From Akkermansiaceae bacterium (GTDB taxonomy: Bacteria; Verrucomicrobiota; Verrucomicrobiia; Verrucomicrobiales; Akkermansiaceae), in the NCBI GenBank assembly GCA_025457665.1, contig JALOTY010000002.1:98759-162758 (forward strand): a DNA stretch of 64,000 nucleotides, given 5' to 3'. The notes beneath the pieces were generated by a model. That model was not told where the DNA came from, searched no databases, and was given only the letters and a program-made list of their open reading frames with translations. Positions 26,323-35,419 of the stretch are shown here, piece after piece (position 1 is the stretch's first letter; each line of letters opens with the position of its first letter). The translations under genes were made by a program, and so were the position numbers.

Positions 26323-26709
26323 ATGGCGAAGTCAGGTGGCGGGAAGGCCGGGAAGCCGATGAGAAATCAGGCGGGTGATCTTTTGCGCTCGCCATGTCCC
26401 TTGGCCTGTTTGCTCGACGTCTGTGGGGATCGATGGACCTTGCTGGTGATTCGCGATTTGTTTTTCGGACGATCGAGGTTCAAGGATTTCTGTGCTTCTC
26501 CGGAAGGGATTCCGACGAACATCCTGAGCGATCGGCTCAACCGGTTGCTCCGCCACGGGTTGGTGGAACAGGTTCCGGCGGCCGATGGGACACAGCGGAT
26601 GGCGTATCAACTGACGCCGAAAGGTCGTGCGCTCGGTCCGGTGCTGGAGGCCATGCGCGATTGGGGATTGAAGTGGGAGCCGTCCACGAGGCTGGAGATG
26701 CAGGGATGA
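26323..26709 (+). CDS. HxlR-family transcriptional regulator
   Basis: The ATG at 26323 gives 128 residues. The winged helix-turn-helix of the HxlR family is clear: CPLACLLDVCGDRWTLLVIRDL near residue 25, RFKDFCASPEGIPTNILSDRL near 55 and VEQVPAADGTQRMAYQLTPKGRAL as wing and ending. HxlR proteins commonly respond to electrophiles or oxidants through a cysteine; Cys25, Cys29, Cys34 and Cys57 are candidates. It likely controls itself and the divergent DinB-like/MATE pair through the palindromes between them. Confidence 0.88.
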   Translation: MAKSGGGKAGKPMRNQAGDLLRSPCPLACLLDVCGDRWTLLVIRDLFFGRSRFKDFCASPEGIPTNILSDRLNRLLRHGLVEQVPAADGTQRMAYQLTPKGRALGPVLEAMRDWGLKWEPSTRLEMQG

Positions 26710-26876
26710 AATGCGTGAGCGTCCGAGACCGCACTTGGGCGGAGTCGATGAAGTTGAGGGGTCGGTGTGTTTCTTTCCCCACCGATGCGGCACTCCTGAA
26801 CCTACGTATTCATTTCAAGCGAGGCAACGCATCGAGTGCTGATTTGCCCATAGCGTGGTCCCCATGAAAACGGGCT

Positions 26877-27287
26877 TCAGGGATCCGGGGGAAGCGGGGG
26901 ATCGAGTTCGCCGCAACTGTCGGCCAGCCAGAGGGCGTAGTCCTTCTCGCTGATTTCGCCGGAAGCGAGGGCGAGGGTCTGGAGGACAACATATTCCTCG
27001 GGGGCGTTGAAGCGGTGGCCGTTGAGTTCGAGGAAGAAAGCGGCGCAGAGGAACCCGCTTCGCTTGTTGCCATCCAGGAAGGGATGGTTTTTCACGATTC
27101 CGTGCGCGTAGGCAGCGGCGAGCGCGAAGCGATCATTTCCCGAATAGTGGAAATGCTGTTGGGGACGTGCCAGTGCCGAGAGCAGCAGCCCCCGGTCACG
27201 GAGACCCTCGATGCCTCCGAAGCGATCAATCATCATCGCATGGAAGGCCAGGCAATCCTCCTCGGTGATCCAATCGGGCTCGTTCAC
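26877..27287 (-). CDS. doc: Doc-type Fic toxin
   Basis: A 136-residue death-on-curing protein with the Fic-fold signature HPFLDGNKRSGFL near residue 68. Doc kinases phosphorylate elongation factor Tu and stop translation. The GTG at 27287 overlaps the antitoxin stop (GTGA), so translation is coupled. The length agrees with Doc (~126-140 residues). The antitoxin upstream is AbrB-like rather than the more usual Phd type. Confidence 0.85.
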   Translation of the reverse strand: MNEPDWITEEDCLAFHAMMIDRFGGIEGLRDRGLLLSALARPQQHFHYSGNDRFALAAAYAHGIVKNHPFLDGNKRSGFLCAAFFLELNGHRFNAPEEYVVLQTLALASGEISEKDYALWLADSCGELDPPLPPDP

Positions 27288-27514
27288 TTGGCAAGCTCCT
27301 TGAGTGCGTTCCTGTAGCGGCGCATGAGGTCTTCGGCGATGGCCACTCTTTCGCCAAATCCTTTGCGGTCTGCGGTGACACGGAGGGAATGGTCAGGAGC
27401 CTCGGTCAGATAAATCATGCTGCCTTCCTCCACCTTCAGGGCATTGAGGGCTTCCTTGGGGAGGACGATGCCGAGTGAGTTGCCGATACGGCGGACTTTG
27501 GTTTCGATGATCAT
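27284..27514 (-). CDS. AbrB/MazE-type antitoxin
   Basis: This 76-residue protein begins MIIETKVRRIGNSLGIVLPK, the swapped-hairpin AbrB DNA-binding domain, with LKVEEGSMIYLTE following. The C-terminal helix (RVAIAEDLMRRYRNALKELAK) is the likely toxin-binding part. It directly precedes the doc gene with a 4-nt overlap, and probably represses the pair and neutralises Doc. Confidence 0.85.
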   Translation of the reverse strand: MIIETKVRRIGNSLGIVLPKEALNALKVEEGSMIYLTEAPDHSLRVTADRKGFGERVAIAEDLMRRYRNALKELAK

Positions 27515-27562
27515 GGTGACAACTTACGTTATCACCGGGATCGGGTCAAGCCTGCGGGCGGC

Positions 27563-28834
27563 TCAGCGTTCGCGGACGCGTTCGACGTTGGCGCCGAGGG
27601 CGAGGAGTTTTTCATCGATGTGCTCGTAGCCGCGGTCGATGTGGTAGAGGCGGTTGATTTCCGTGGTGCCCTTGGCGACGAGTCCGGCGAGCACGAGGGC
27701 GGCGGAGGCGCGGAGGTCGCTGGCCATGACGGGGGCGCCGCTGAGGCCTTTGACGCCCTTGATGACGGCTTTGCCATCGGCGACGTGGATTTCGGCTCCC
27801 ATGCGCTTGAGTTCGGCGCAGTGCATGAAGCGCTGGGGGAAAATGGTATCGACCACGACGCTGGTGCCCTGGGTGAGGGCGAAGAGGGCGGTCATCTGGG
27901 CCTGCATGTCGGTGGGGTAGCCGGGGTAGGGCTCGGTGACGATTTCCGCAGGCATCGGGGTGTCGCCGCGGTGCACGGTGCAGACATCGCCGGTGTCATT
28001 GAAATGGACCTGGTGCCCGGCCTTGCGGAGGGCGGAGGTGATGGCGGCGAGGTGGCCTTCGTGGACCCGGCGGAGGGTCACTCCTTCCCCGGCGAGGGCG
28101 GCGGCGACCATGAAGGTGCCGGCTTCGATGCGATCCGGGATGACGTTGTGGACGGTGCCGCGGAGTTTTGCCACGCCCTCGATGGTGATCACCGGGGTGC
28201 CGGCACCGCGGATCTTTGCGCCCATGGAATTGAGGAAATCGGCGAGATCGACGACTTCCGGTTCGCAGGCGGCGGAGGTGATGGTGGTGGTCCCTTCGGC
28301 GAGGGTCGCGGCCATCATCACGTTATCGGTGCCCAGAACGGTGGGGCCGTTTTCGCCGCAGAGGTCGATGGTAGCGCCTTTAAGTCCGTTGGGGGCGGTG
28401 AGGGTGACGTTGCCGGCTTCGATTTCTGTTTTGGCACCAAGGGCTTCGAGTCCGCGGATGTGGAGGTCGATGGGGCGGTCCCCGATGACGCAGCCGCCGG
28501 GGAGGGCGACGACGCAACGGTGTTTTCGGGCGAGCAGGGGGCCCATCATGCAGACCGAGGCGCGCATGCGACGGACGATGTCGTAGGGCGCAGTGTCGGA
28601 GATTTCCGCGGCGGTGATGCGGACGGTGCCGGAGAATCGTTCCACATCGGCCCCGAGGCCGGTGAGGATCTGGACCATGTAGTTGGTATCGGAAACATCC
28701 GGGACACGGCGGATGACGACGTCCTCATCGGTGAGCAAGGCGGCAGCGAGGATGGGCAGCGAGGCGTTTTTCGAGCCGGAGATGGTGATGGCACCGTGGA
28801 TGGGGGTGCCGCCGTGAACGAGGAGTTTGTCCAT
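27563..28834 (-). CDS. murA: UDP-N-acetylglucosamine 1-carboxyvinyltransferase
   Basis: First committed step of peptidoglycan synthesis (enolpyruvyl transfer from PEP to UDP-GlcNAc). The ATG at 28834 places MDKLLVHGGTPIHG at the N-terminus. ISGSKNASLPILAA near residue 18 and LPGGCVIGDRPIDLH near 115 are family blocks; the Cys in the latter is the fosfomycin-sensitive active-site residue. Length of 423 is usual. The presence of murA with lpxB shows a cell wall and an outer membrane. Confidence 0.95.
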   Translation of the reverse strand: MDKLLVHGGTPIHGAITISGSKNASLPILAAALLTDEDVVIRRVPDVSDTNYMVQILTGLGADVERFSGTVRITAAEISDTAPYDIVRRMRASVCMMGPLLARKHRCVVALPGGCVIGDRPIDLHIRGLEALGAKTEIEAGNVTLTAPNGLKGATIDLCGENGPTVLGTDNVMMAATLAEGTTTITSAACEPEVVDLADFLNSMGAKIRGAGTPVITIEGVAKLRGTVHNVIPDRIEAGTFMVAAALAGEGVTLRRVHEGHLAAITSALRKAGHQVHFNDTGDVCTVHRGDTPMPAEIVTEPYPGYPTDMQAQMTALFALTQGTSVVVDTIFPQRFMHCAELKRMGAEIHVADGKAVIKGVKGLSGAPVMASDLRASAALVLAGLVAKGTTEINRLYHIDRGYEHIDEKLLALGANVERVRER

Positions 28835-28959
28835 GCGGGGGAGAGTGCGAGAGGGTGAAGCTGGGACCGGTAGGCCGCGCAACCGGGGGAGGAGGGGATG
28901 CCAGAGAGGTCCTTGAGGGTCAAGACGTCGTTCGGAAAGCGGGGAAATCGGGCGACAGG

Positions 28960-29799
28960 TCAGGCCCGCCGGGCGATGGGGAAACGGGGGATGCCGGCAA
29001 GGTCAGGCAGGCTGCGGATTTCCCCGAGACCGGCGGCATGGAGGAGTTTTTCGACTTCGGGGGACTGATCGATGCCGATTTCCATGGCCAGCCAGCCACC
29101 GGGCTGGAGGCGGGCGGCCGCGGCAGGGATGAAGCGGCGGATGAGATCGAGCCCGTCCGGGCCGGAAAAAAGCGCCAGGGCGGGGTCGTGGCGGACTTCA
29201 CGGGAGACTGCTTCGCCTTCGGGGACGTAGGGGAGATTGGCGACGATGAGATCGAAACAGGCATCGCCGGGCAGGGCGGAAAAAAGGTCGGAGTGGAGGA
29301 AATCGACGTTTTCCGTGCCGGTGGCGGCGGCATTTTCGCGGGCGAGTTCCAGGGCGTCCGGTGAGACATCGACCAAGCTCACCCGGGCGGTGGGGAAATC
29401 ATGGGCGAGGGAGATCCCGAGGCAGCCGGAGCCGGTGCCCATGTCGAGGATGGTGGCCTTTTCCGGAAGTGTGATGTTTTTCGCGATCCACTCGGCGAGT
29501 TCCTCGGTTTCCGGGCGCGGGATGAGGGCACGGGCATCGGTCCGGAATTCGTGGCGGCGGAAATAGACGGTGCCGAGCAGGTGCTGGAGGGGCACGCCTT
29601 CGCCGCGTTTTTTGAGGGATTCGCGGAGGGGGGCGAGGTGTTCCTCGGGGATGGGCTGATCGAAGCGCAGGTAGAGGTCCATGCGGGTGCAATCGAGCTG
29701 GTGGGCGACGAGCATCTGCATGTTGCGGCGGGCGTCCTCGATGCCGCGTTTTTCGAGGTAGGCGGTGCCCTTATCGAGGATGTCGAGGACGGTGGTCAT
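28960..29799 (-). CDS. prmC: release-factor glutamine N5-methyltransferase
   Basis: Methylates the GGQ glutamine of peptide-release factors. The ATG at 29799 (MTTVLDILDKGTAYLEKRGI) gives 279 residues and overlaps the stop of the M20 gene (ATGA). The N-terminal helical domain, LIPRPETEELAEW near 110, the SAM-binding ILDMGTGSGCLGISLA near 130 and the C-terminal LAMEIG are as in PrmC. The catalytic NPPY motif reads NLPY here (LIVANLPYVPEGE). The first and last residues are kept, so activity is possible. The context (before murA, after an M20 peptidase) is not informative. Confidence 0.88.
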   Translation of the reverse strand: MTTVLDILDKGTAYLEKRGIEDARRNMQMLVAHQLDCTRMDLYLRFDQPIPEEHLAPLRESLKKRGEGVPLQHLLGTVYFRRHEFRTDARALIPRPETEELAEWIAKNITLPEKATILDMGTGSGCLGISLAHDFPTARVSLVDVSPDALELARENAAATGTENVDFLHSDLFSALPGDACFDLIVANLPYVPEGEAVSREVRHDPALALFSGPDGLDLIRRFIPAAAARLQPGGWLAMEIGIDQSPEVEKLLHAAGLGEIRSLPDLAGIPRFPIARRA

Positions 29800-30926
29800 G
29801 GCAGAGGGCGGCACAGCGAGTGGATGAATGCTGAGAAAAAGGCGGCCCCTTCTTCGAGGGCTTGGATTTCGATGAATTCATCGGCGGTGTGGGCCTGGTC
29901 GATGGATCCCGGCCCGAGGCAGATCGAGGGCAGGCCGGCGTGGGAGAGGTGGGCGGCATCGGAAAACCACGGGGCACCGACGCAGCGGGAGGCGGGACGG
30001 GTTTCGCGGATGCGCTGGATCCATGGATGATCGGCCGGGGTTTCCATGGGAGGCTTTTCGTCGGGATGGAGGATTTCCACCGGGTGTTCGGCAAGGAATT
30101 CACGCAATACGGCGAGGGCACCGCCGGACTGGTGGAGGGATGGGGTAAGGCGGATATCGATTTCCGCCGTGGCGAAATCCGGCACGATGTTCGGGCGGGA
30201 GCCGCCGCGGATGGTGCCGATGTTGCAGGTGGAAATGCCGAGGATGGGATGGGTGAAAGTGGCGAGCTTTTCGCTCAGCGGGCCGTGGATGGCGACGAGG
30301 CTATGGGCGAGCTTGAGGATGGCGTTTTCCCCGCGTTCCGGTTGCGAGGAGTGGGCGGCCTTGCCGGTGGCTCGGAGGGTGGCCCAGAGGGAGCCTTTGG
30401 TGGTGTGGACGATGTCGAGCGAAGTCGGCTCGCCGACGATGGCAAATTCGTATTCCCCGGCGTGCCGCGCGGCAAAGTGGCGGGAGCCGTACTGGCAGGA
30501 TTCCTCGCCCATGAAGGCGACGAAATCGACAGCCACGGGCGCTTCGGCCAGGGCTTCGGCATGTTGGAAAAGCCCCCACAGCATGGCGGCCATGGGGCCC
30601 TTGGTATCGGAGGATCCCCGGCCATAGATGCGACCATCGCGGGTTTCTGCGGCGAAGGGATCGATGCTCATGCCGCCGACGCCGACCGTATCGAGGTGGG
30701 GGCCGAGGAGGATGCGCGGGCGGCCATCGAGTGGGGCGAAGCGGGCGATGAGATTGGGTCGGCCGGGGAGGACTTCGACGAGATCGACGCTGGCCCCGCG
30801 GTCCTTGATCAGACTTTCCAGATAGCGGGCAAGTTCCGCTTCGCCCGTGTGGGGGGTGCCTGGGTCGTTGTCTGGATTGACCGAGGGGATGCGGATGAGG
30901 TTTTGGAGAAGCTCGGCAACGGTCAC
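29796..30926 (-). CDS. M20-family metallopeptidase, ArgE/DapE-like
   Basis: I chose the GTG at 30926 because the family N-terminus (ELLQNLIRIPSVNPDND) follows at once; the open frame continues another 387 nt upstream through a terminator and into the next gene, which is not credible. The two-zinc ligands are visible: GPHLDTVGVG, GRGSSDTKGP, MGEES and a final histidine in IDQAHTADEF. Such enzymes deacylate acetylornithine or succinyl-diaminopimelate, or act as carboxypeptidases. The substrate is not decided by sequence; argG lies ~860 nt away, with its own terminator. The length of ~376 residues is normal. Confidence 0.8.
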   Translation of the reverse strand: MTVAELLQNLIRIPSVNPDNDPGTPHTGEAELARYLESLIKDRGASVDLVEVLPGRPNLIARFAPLDGRPRILLGPHLDTVGVGGMSIDPFAAETRDGRIYGRGSSDTKGPMAAMLWGLFQHAEALAEAPVAVDFVAFMGEESCQYGSRHFAARHAGEYEFAIVGEPTSLDIVHTTKGSLWATLRATGKAAHSSQPERGENAILKLAHSLVAIHGPLSEKLATFTHPILGISTCNIGTIRGGSRPNIVPDFATAEIDIRLTPSLHQSGGALAVLREFLAEHPVEILHPDEKPPMETPADHPWIQRIRETRPASRCVGAPWFSDAAHLSHAGLPSICLGPGSIDQAHTADEFIEIQALEEGAAFFSAFIHSLCRPLP

Positions 30927-31010
30927 GGCGGCAGACTGGCGGGAACCGACTTCTTGGCCAATCAAGAAGGTGGGGCGGCGGAGGATTTGTGAGCCTCTTT
31001 CCCGGGGAAG

Positions 31011-31046
31011 AAAAAAGCCGAAGTCATCGAAGACTTCGGCTTTTTT
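31011..31046. terminator. bidirectional rho-independent terminator
   Basis: AAAAAAGCCGAAGTC and GACTTCGGCTTTTTT form a symmetric stem with A and T tails. It lies 27 nt past the stop of the minus-strand gene at 31073, terminates that gene and isolates the M20 gene from it. Confidence 0.93.
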
Positions 31047-31072
31047 GAAAATGGTCCCTTCTGGGAGATGCC

Positions 31073-31609
31073 TTACTTCGGATTCACCGGAGTGGCCACA
31101 GGCGGCACGATCGGCGGGGGCACCGGTGGGATCGGCGGCGGGATGTAGAAGATATCGAGCGGGTTCGGCGGGGCCTGAGCGGGCTTCACATCGAACTCCT
31201 TGGCGCTCTTCGCGCTTTTTGCCGAGTGGCCTTCGCGGCCAGCGGCGGGTTCGAGGCGGGCGAGGACTTCCTGGACGCGATCCAAGGAATCCGGTGCGGT
31301 GGCGATGGCGCACTGCGCGATGAGACGGAGATTGTCCGGAGAAGCCATGATGGCGGTCTCGACCACGTATCCGACGATGGCCTTGTCACTGTCCGTGCCG
31401 ATGATGGCGGCCTTGACGATTTCGCAGGCGCAATCGGGATGGGCGGAAACTTCGCGGTCCACCAAGCGGAGCAGCTCGACGGGGTCCACTTTGGCGCGCT
31501 TGGCGGTGGATTCGATCCGCTGGACGACCGTCTGGCAGTCATCCGCCGCAGCGACCACGGAGGGCAGCACGAAGCCAGCCACCAGAAGGGCAACGAGGGT
31601 AGTTTTCAT
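31073..31609 (-). CDS. exported hypothetical protein with Pro-rich tail
   Basis: The ATG at 31609 starts a signal peptide (MKTTLVALLVAGFVLPSVVAAA). The mature ~155 residues hold four cysteines (DDCQT, PDCACEI, AQCAI), a helical body and a C-terminal proline-rich stretch (IPPPIPPVPPPIVPP). I recognise no named family. Exported helical proteins of this type, with Cys pairs and a Pro-rich tail, occur in Verrucomicrobiota, but I cannot name this one. Terminators on both sides make it a single-gene unit. Confidence 0.6.
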   Translation of the reverse strand: MKTTLVALLVAGFVLPSVVAAADDCQTVVQRIESTAKRAKVDPVELLRLVDREVSAHPDCACEIVKAAIIGTDSDKAIVGYVVETAIMASPDNLRLIAQCAIATAPDSLDRVQEVLARLEPAAGREGHSAKSAKSAKEFDVKPAQAPPNPLDIFYIPPPIPPVPPPIVPPVATPVNPK

Positions 31610-31710
31610 GGGACAGGGGAGGGGTGAAGTCGTCGGCCAAGGGGTGATTAAAGCCGACAACGCCACGGAATTAACATCGGCAGGACCCCGAATTAAAGCA
31701 CTAAATCGCG

Positions 31711-31750
31711 GAAAAATAAAAAAAGCCGCGCACCGGGAGGGGTGCGCGGC
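31711..31750 (-). terminator. rho-independent terminator of argG
   Basis: On the minus strand a ten-bp perfect stem GCCGCGCACC / GGTGCGCGGC with a six-base loop is followed by T7-A-T5. It begins 33 nt beyond the argG stop. Confidence 0.93.
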
Positions 31751-31783
31751 GGGAAGTTTTGGCGGGATGCCGTCGAGTCGTGC

Positions 31784-33067
31784 TTACTTCACCTGACTCG
31801 CGCTCGCCCGGAGGCGGAGGGCATTGAGGTTGATGAAGCCGGTGGCATCGTCCTGATTGTAGGCCTGCTCCTGGCCTCCTTCCATGGTGGCGACGGCCTC
31901 GGAATACATGCTGTGCGGGCTGCGGCGGCCGGCTTGCATGACATTGCCCTTGTAGAGTTTCAGCCGGACTTCGCCGCTGACGGTCTTCTGGGTTTCGGTC
32001 ACCAGTGCCTGGATGGCCTCGCGCTCGGGGGCGAACCAGAAGCCGTTGTAAACGAGTTGGGCGTATTTCGGGATGAGGCTGTCGCGGATGTGCATGGCCT
32101 CGCGATCGACGACCAGCGTCTCAAGATCGCGGTGGGCGGCGAGGAGGATGGTGCCGCCGGGGGTTTCATAGACGCCGCGGGATTTCATGCCGACGAAGCG
32201 GTTTTCGACGATGTCCACCCGGCCGATGCCATTGCGTCCGCCGAGGAGGTTGAGCACACGCATGATGCCGTAAGGGCTGAGGAGGGCGTAGCCGTCCTGC
32301 TGGCCGGTGGCTTTCACGTCGCCGAGTTCGGCGAGGATGGCATCGAGATTCGCGTGCTGGATGCCGACCGCGTTGCCCTTGGAAAAGAGGATCTGGACGT
32401 ATTCGGGCTGATCGGGGGCGTCTTCCGGGGAAACGGAGAGGACGTACATGTCACGGTCTGCCGGGGTGGTGGCGTCGTACCACGGATCTTCCATGGCACC
32501 GGCCTCGAAGGAAATGTGGAGGAGGTTCCGGTCCATGGAGTAGGGCTTTTTCATGGAGGCCTTCACGGGGATGTTGTGGGCGTCCGCATAGGCGATCATT
32601 TCCGCGCGGCCGGGGAACTGGGCGCGGAAGGAGGCGTCACGCCAGGGGGCGATGCATTTCACGCCGGGGCAGAGCGAGGCGGCGGAAAGCTCGAAGCGGA
32701 CCTGGTCGTTGCCCTTGCCGGTGGCACCGTGGGCGATGGCATCGGCCCCTTCGGCGATGGCGATTTCCATCATGCCCTTGGTGATGCAGGGGCGGGCGAT
32801 CGAGGTGCCGAGGAGATAGCGGCCCTCGTAGATCGCATTCGCCTGGATCATGGGGAAAATGTAATTGGCGGCGAAGTCCTCCTTGAGATCACCGATGAAA
32901 CATTTCGAGGCTCCGGTGGAGAGCGCTTTGGCTTCAAGGCCATCGAGCTCGTCGCCCTGACCGACATCGGCACAGTAGGCGATGATCTCGGCATTGTATT
33001 TTTCCTTGAGCCAGAGGAGGAGGACGGAGGTGTCCAGACCTCCGGAGTAGGCGACGACGATTTTCAT
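31784..33067 (-). CDS. argG: argininosuccinate synthase
   Basis: Condenses citrulline and aspartate in arginine synthesis, using ATP. The ATG at 33067 gives 427 residues starting [20 protein letters not shown], where SGGLDTS is the ATP pyrophosphatase loop. [14 protein letters not shown] and the later [25 protein letters not shown] region are family-specific. The frame upstream of this ATG has no similarity. Flanked by its own terminator and divergent from the next gene, it forms a single-gene unit. Confidence 0.96.
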   Translation of the reverse strand: MKIVVAYSGGLDTSVLLLWLKEKYNAEIIAYCADVGQGDELDGLEAKALSTGASKCFIGDLKEDFAANYIFPMIQANAIYEGRYLLGTSIARPCITKGMMEIAIAEGADAIAHGATGKGNDQVRFELSAASLCPGVKCIAPWRDASFRAQFPGRAEMIAYADAHNIPVKASMKKPYSMDRNLLHISFEAGAMEDPWYDATTPADRDMYVLSVSPEDAPDQPEYVQILFSKGNAVGIQHANLDAILAELGDVKATGQQDGYALLSPYGIMRVLNLLGGRNGIGRVDIVENRFVGMKSRGVYETPGGTILLAAHRDLETLVVDREAMHIRDSLIPKYAQLVYNGFWFAPEREAIQALVTETQKTVSGEVRLKLYKGNVMQAGRRSPHSMYSEAVATMEGGQEQAYNQDDATGFINLNALRLRASASQVK

Positions 33068-33186
33068 GGCGGCGCAGGGGTAGGCGGGGACGGGCCGGGA
33101 GAAAAGAATTTTCCCTGCCGGGGCGTTCCAATTTCCGCACGCGGTTCCCATGGTCTGGGGTGGGAGGATCTGGTAGATTCCGCCCC

Positions 33187-33729
33187 ATGAAACCGACTGG
33201 TGCTGCCGTGCGGGTTTTCCGTGATCCGACTCCTGCTCTTCCATTGAAGGAGCGGAAACGGGCGCAGGCACCGTCCGGCCCGCGGCCAGGGTACGATCCC
33301 AAGGTGAAACTGGCCTACCGCGAGGTGGCGGAGGGCAAGGGCCAGCGCGCGATCGTGACGGAGACCGTGGACAAAAAAGTCCTGTTAGGCAGTGCCTCCC
33401 TGGAGGTGGAGCCGACCCGCAAGGATTGGATTCTGGGCGATGCACTGGGCGGGATCGCGCTGCTGCTGGTGATGAATCTGTGGGCGGCGGTCCTGATGGA
33501 CTGGATCATCAGCCTGCTCGGGCTCAAATGGGATCTCGGAACCTGGATGGGGTCGAGTGTCCCCATCGCTCTTTATGGCTGCCACCTTTTCGGATTTGCC
33601 TCCTGCCGTGTATCCCCGCGCGAGCACTCCATCGGCCTGTGGGCGATCCTGCTTTTCTGGGGCGGGGTGCTGGGATCGGTGGTGCTCGGCTGGATCGTGG
33701 GAATGCTGCTGGCGATCTTCGGTTCGTGA
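33187..33729 (+). CDS. hypothetical membrane protein
   Basis: The ATG at 33187 gives 180 residues. The first ~80 residues are polar and soluble; the rest contains about three membrane helices ([58 protein letters not shown]). A short proline-rich lead near the N-terminus precedes [11 protein letters not shown]. It is not recognised as a named family and converges with the next gene. Confidence 0.5.
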   Translation: MKPTGAAVRVFRDPTPALPLKERKRAQAPSGPRPGYDPKVKLAYREVAEGKGQRAIVTETVDKKVLLGSASLEVEPTRKDWILGDALGGIALLLVMNLWAAVLMDWIISLLGLKWDLGTWMGSSVPIALYGCHLFGFASCRVSPREHSIGLWAILLFWGGVLGSVVLGWIVGMLLAIFGS

Positions 33730-33736
33730 TCGGATT

Positions 33737-34234
33737 TCATCCAATCGAACTCAGACCGACCATGGTGATGACGACAAAAACCGCGATGCCGACGATGTAG
33801 AGCCCGATGATGGTGGCGATCATGATGCCGACGAATTTCCAGAACGCCCGCTGGCAATGGAGGGCGGCGGCGAGGTCGATCATGCTTCCGCTGGCGAGCA
33901 GGGTCGAAATGTGGGTGCCGTATTGCCAGAGTTTCAGCGAGGGGTAGATGTAGAGCAGGGCGAAAACGACATAGATCAGCGCGAGGGGAACCATGAGCGC
34001 GGCGGTTCCGACCGAGGAACCGGACGAACTCGCCATGCTTGAGGCGAAAACGGTGGAAAGAACCATGAAGACCGCGCCCAGAATCATGAATCCGGAGCCG
34101 ATGAAGCCGATGACCGAGCAGAATCTCACCCACGGGCGGGTGCCGCGGAGGGCTTCGAGGCAGGAGGGATCAATGTTCAAGCTGGAACCGTAACCGACCG
34201 GGTTCACGCTGGAGCTGACGTAGGGATTTTCCAT
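33737..34234 (-). CDS. DUF5362-like membrane protein
   Basis: A 165-residue protein with four membrane helices; the blocks ALRGTRPWVRFCSVIGFI near residue 30 and SMIDLAAALHCQRAFWKFVGIM near 120 resemble the DUF5362 family of unknown function. The N-terminus (MENPYVSS) is cytoplasmic and polar. No operon partner is seen, and it is divergent from the nucleoid-associated protein gene. Confidence 0.6.
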   Translation of the reverse strand: MENPYVSSSVNPVGYGSSLNIDPSCLEALRGTRPWVRFCSVIGFIGSGFMILGAVFMVLSTVFASSMASSSGSSVGTAALMVPLALIYVVFALLYIYPSLKLWQYGTHISTLLASGSMIDLAAALHCQRAFWKFVGIMIATIIGLYIVGIAVFVVITMVGLSSIG

Positions 34235-34336
34235 GCGTGGAGGGAAGCGGATCGTGGCGGAGCTGCCAAGGGTGGAATCGCGAAGCTTGTTGCGGGTGGG
34301 TCTTGCGCAGGGGGAATCGGGCGGATACGGGGGCGC

Positions 34337-35419
34337 GTGCAGTTGAAATTCGATTTCGAAGAAGCCCGGATCTCGGGACTGGTATTGGCGAAAGTGGGGA
34401 ATCCTTCCCGCGACGAGGCTTTGCAGACTTCACGGCAGGTTTTTGAGGTCGATGAAGAGGACCAGGGTTTGCTGACCTCCATTTTCACCCGGCCTTTCCG
34501 CTCCTTGCAGGGCCAGCGTTTCCAGCATCACAGCGCGCTGGAGAAACACGAAATGAACCAGGTGGCACGGGGGCTTTTTGCCGATGCATCGGCGCTGCTG
34601 GAGCAGGGGCAGGCGATCGCGGCGCGGCTTTACTCGAAATCGAACCACCCGAACATCAAATCCGGCGACCTCTGCGTGGCCTTGATCGAGGGCCTGAAAT
34701 GGGAGGGGGAGCCGAAGCGGGCGCTGTGCATCCTGAAGTCCGAGAGCGTGACTCCTTTCCTGAGTATTTCGACCCGCGATGGTGATCTGGAACTTCACAC
34801 CGAGCAGGGGATTCATCCGGAGAAAATCGACAAAGGCTGCCTGATCGTGGAGCACTTCGAGGAAAAGGGGTTTTACGTCCTGACTTTCGATCGCGCCGGG
34901 CACGAATCGCGGTTCTGGGTCAGGGATTTCCTGGGTGTGGTGCCGATTGCCGACGACAATCTGTTTTCCAAACGTGTGGCCGAGATGGCGGTGAGTGTGG
35001 CCACGGCGGAAGCGACCGAAGCCGCGAAATCCGCCGGCGACGACGCCCCCCCGTGGGAGGTGAGCAAGGCGGCGAATGAGGCGCTCTCGTTCTTCGATGG
35101 GAAAAAGAAATTCAGCCTCCAGGAATTCGAGGAGCAGGCCCTGCGGACCCCGGCGGCACGGGAGAAATTCGCTGCGGAACGCCGGAAACTCGAAGAGGAA
35201 GAGGGCGTGAAGATCGATGATGAATTCGCCATCGCGAAACGTGAAGTGACCAAGGCGCGGAAGCTCATCAAATCCGTGATGAAGCTGGATACCGGTGTGG
35301 AACTCCGCCTGAAACCCCAGGTCGCGGCGAAACCCGACGAAGTCATCGAACACGGGCATGACGAGGAGCGCGGGATGCGCTATGTGAAGGTCTATTACCG
35401 CAAGGACTACGCGAAATGA
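34337..35419 (+). CDS. nucleoid-associated protein, NdpA/YejK family
   Basis: A 360-residue homologue of the 37-kDa nucleoid-associated family. Visible blocks: LKWEGEPKRALCILKSE with following TPFLSIS, KIDKGCLIVEHFEEKGFYVLTFD, FSKRVAEMAVSVATAEA, and the LRTPAAREKFAAERRKLEEEEG helical region near 270. Related proteins bind DNA and are also found in phage-response contexts. It starts at a GTG and ends overlapping ctaB (ATGA at 35416). The pairing with ctaB appears accidental functionally, but implies shared transcription. Confidence 0.7.
   Translation: MQLKFDFEEARISGLVLAKVGNPSRDEALQTSRQVFEVDEEDQGLLTSIFTRPFRSLQGQRFQHHSALEKHEMNQVARGLFADASALLEQGQAIAARLYSKSNHPNIKSGDLCVALIEGLKWEGEPKRALCILKSESVTPFLSISTRDGDLELHTEQGIHPEKIDKGCLIVEHFEEKGFYVLTFDRAGHESRFWVRDFLGVVPIADDNLFSKRVAEMAVSVATAEATEAAKSAGDDAPPWEVSKAANEALSFFDGKKKFSLQEFEEQALRTPAAREKFAAERRKLEEEEGVKIDDEFAIAKREVTKARKLIKSVMKLDTGVELRLKPQVAAKPDEVIEHGHDEERGMRYVKVYYRKDYAK

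Noticed and set aside
30927..31313. N-terminal extension of the M20 peptidase
   Set aside because: It would read through a strong terminator hairpin and the end of the next gene; the family N-terminus starts at ~30926.
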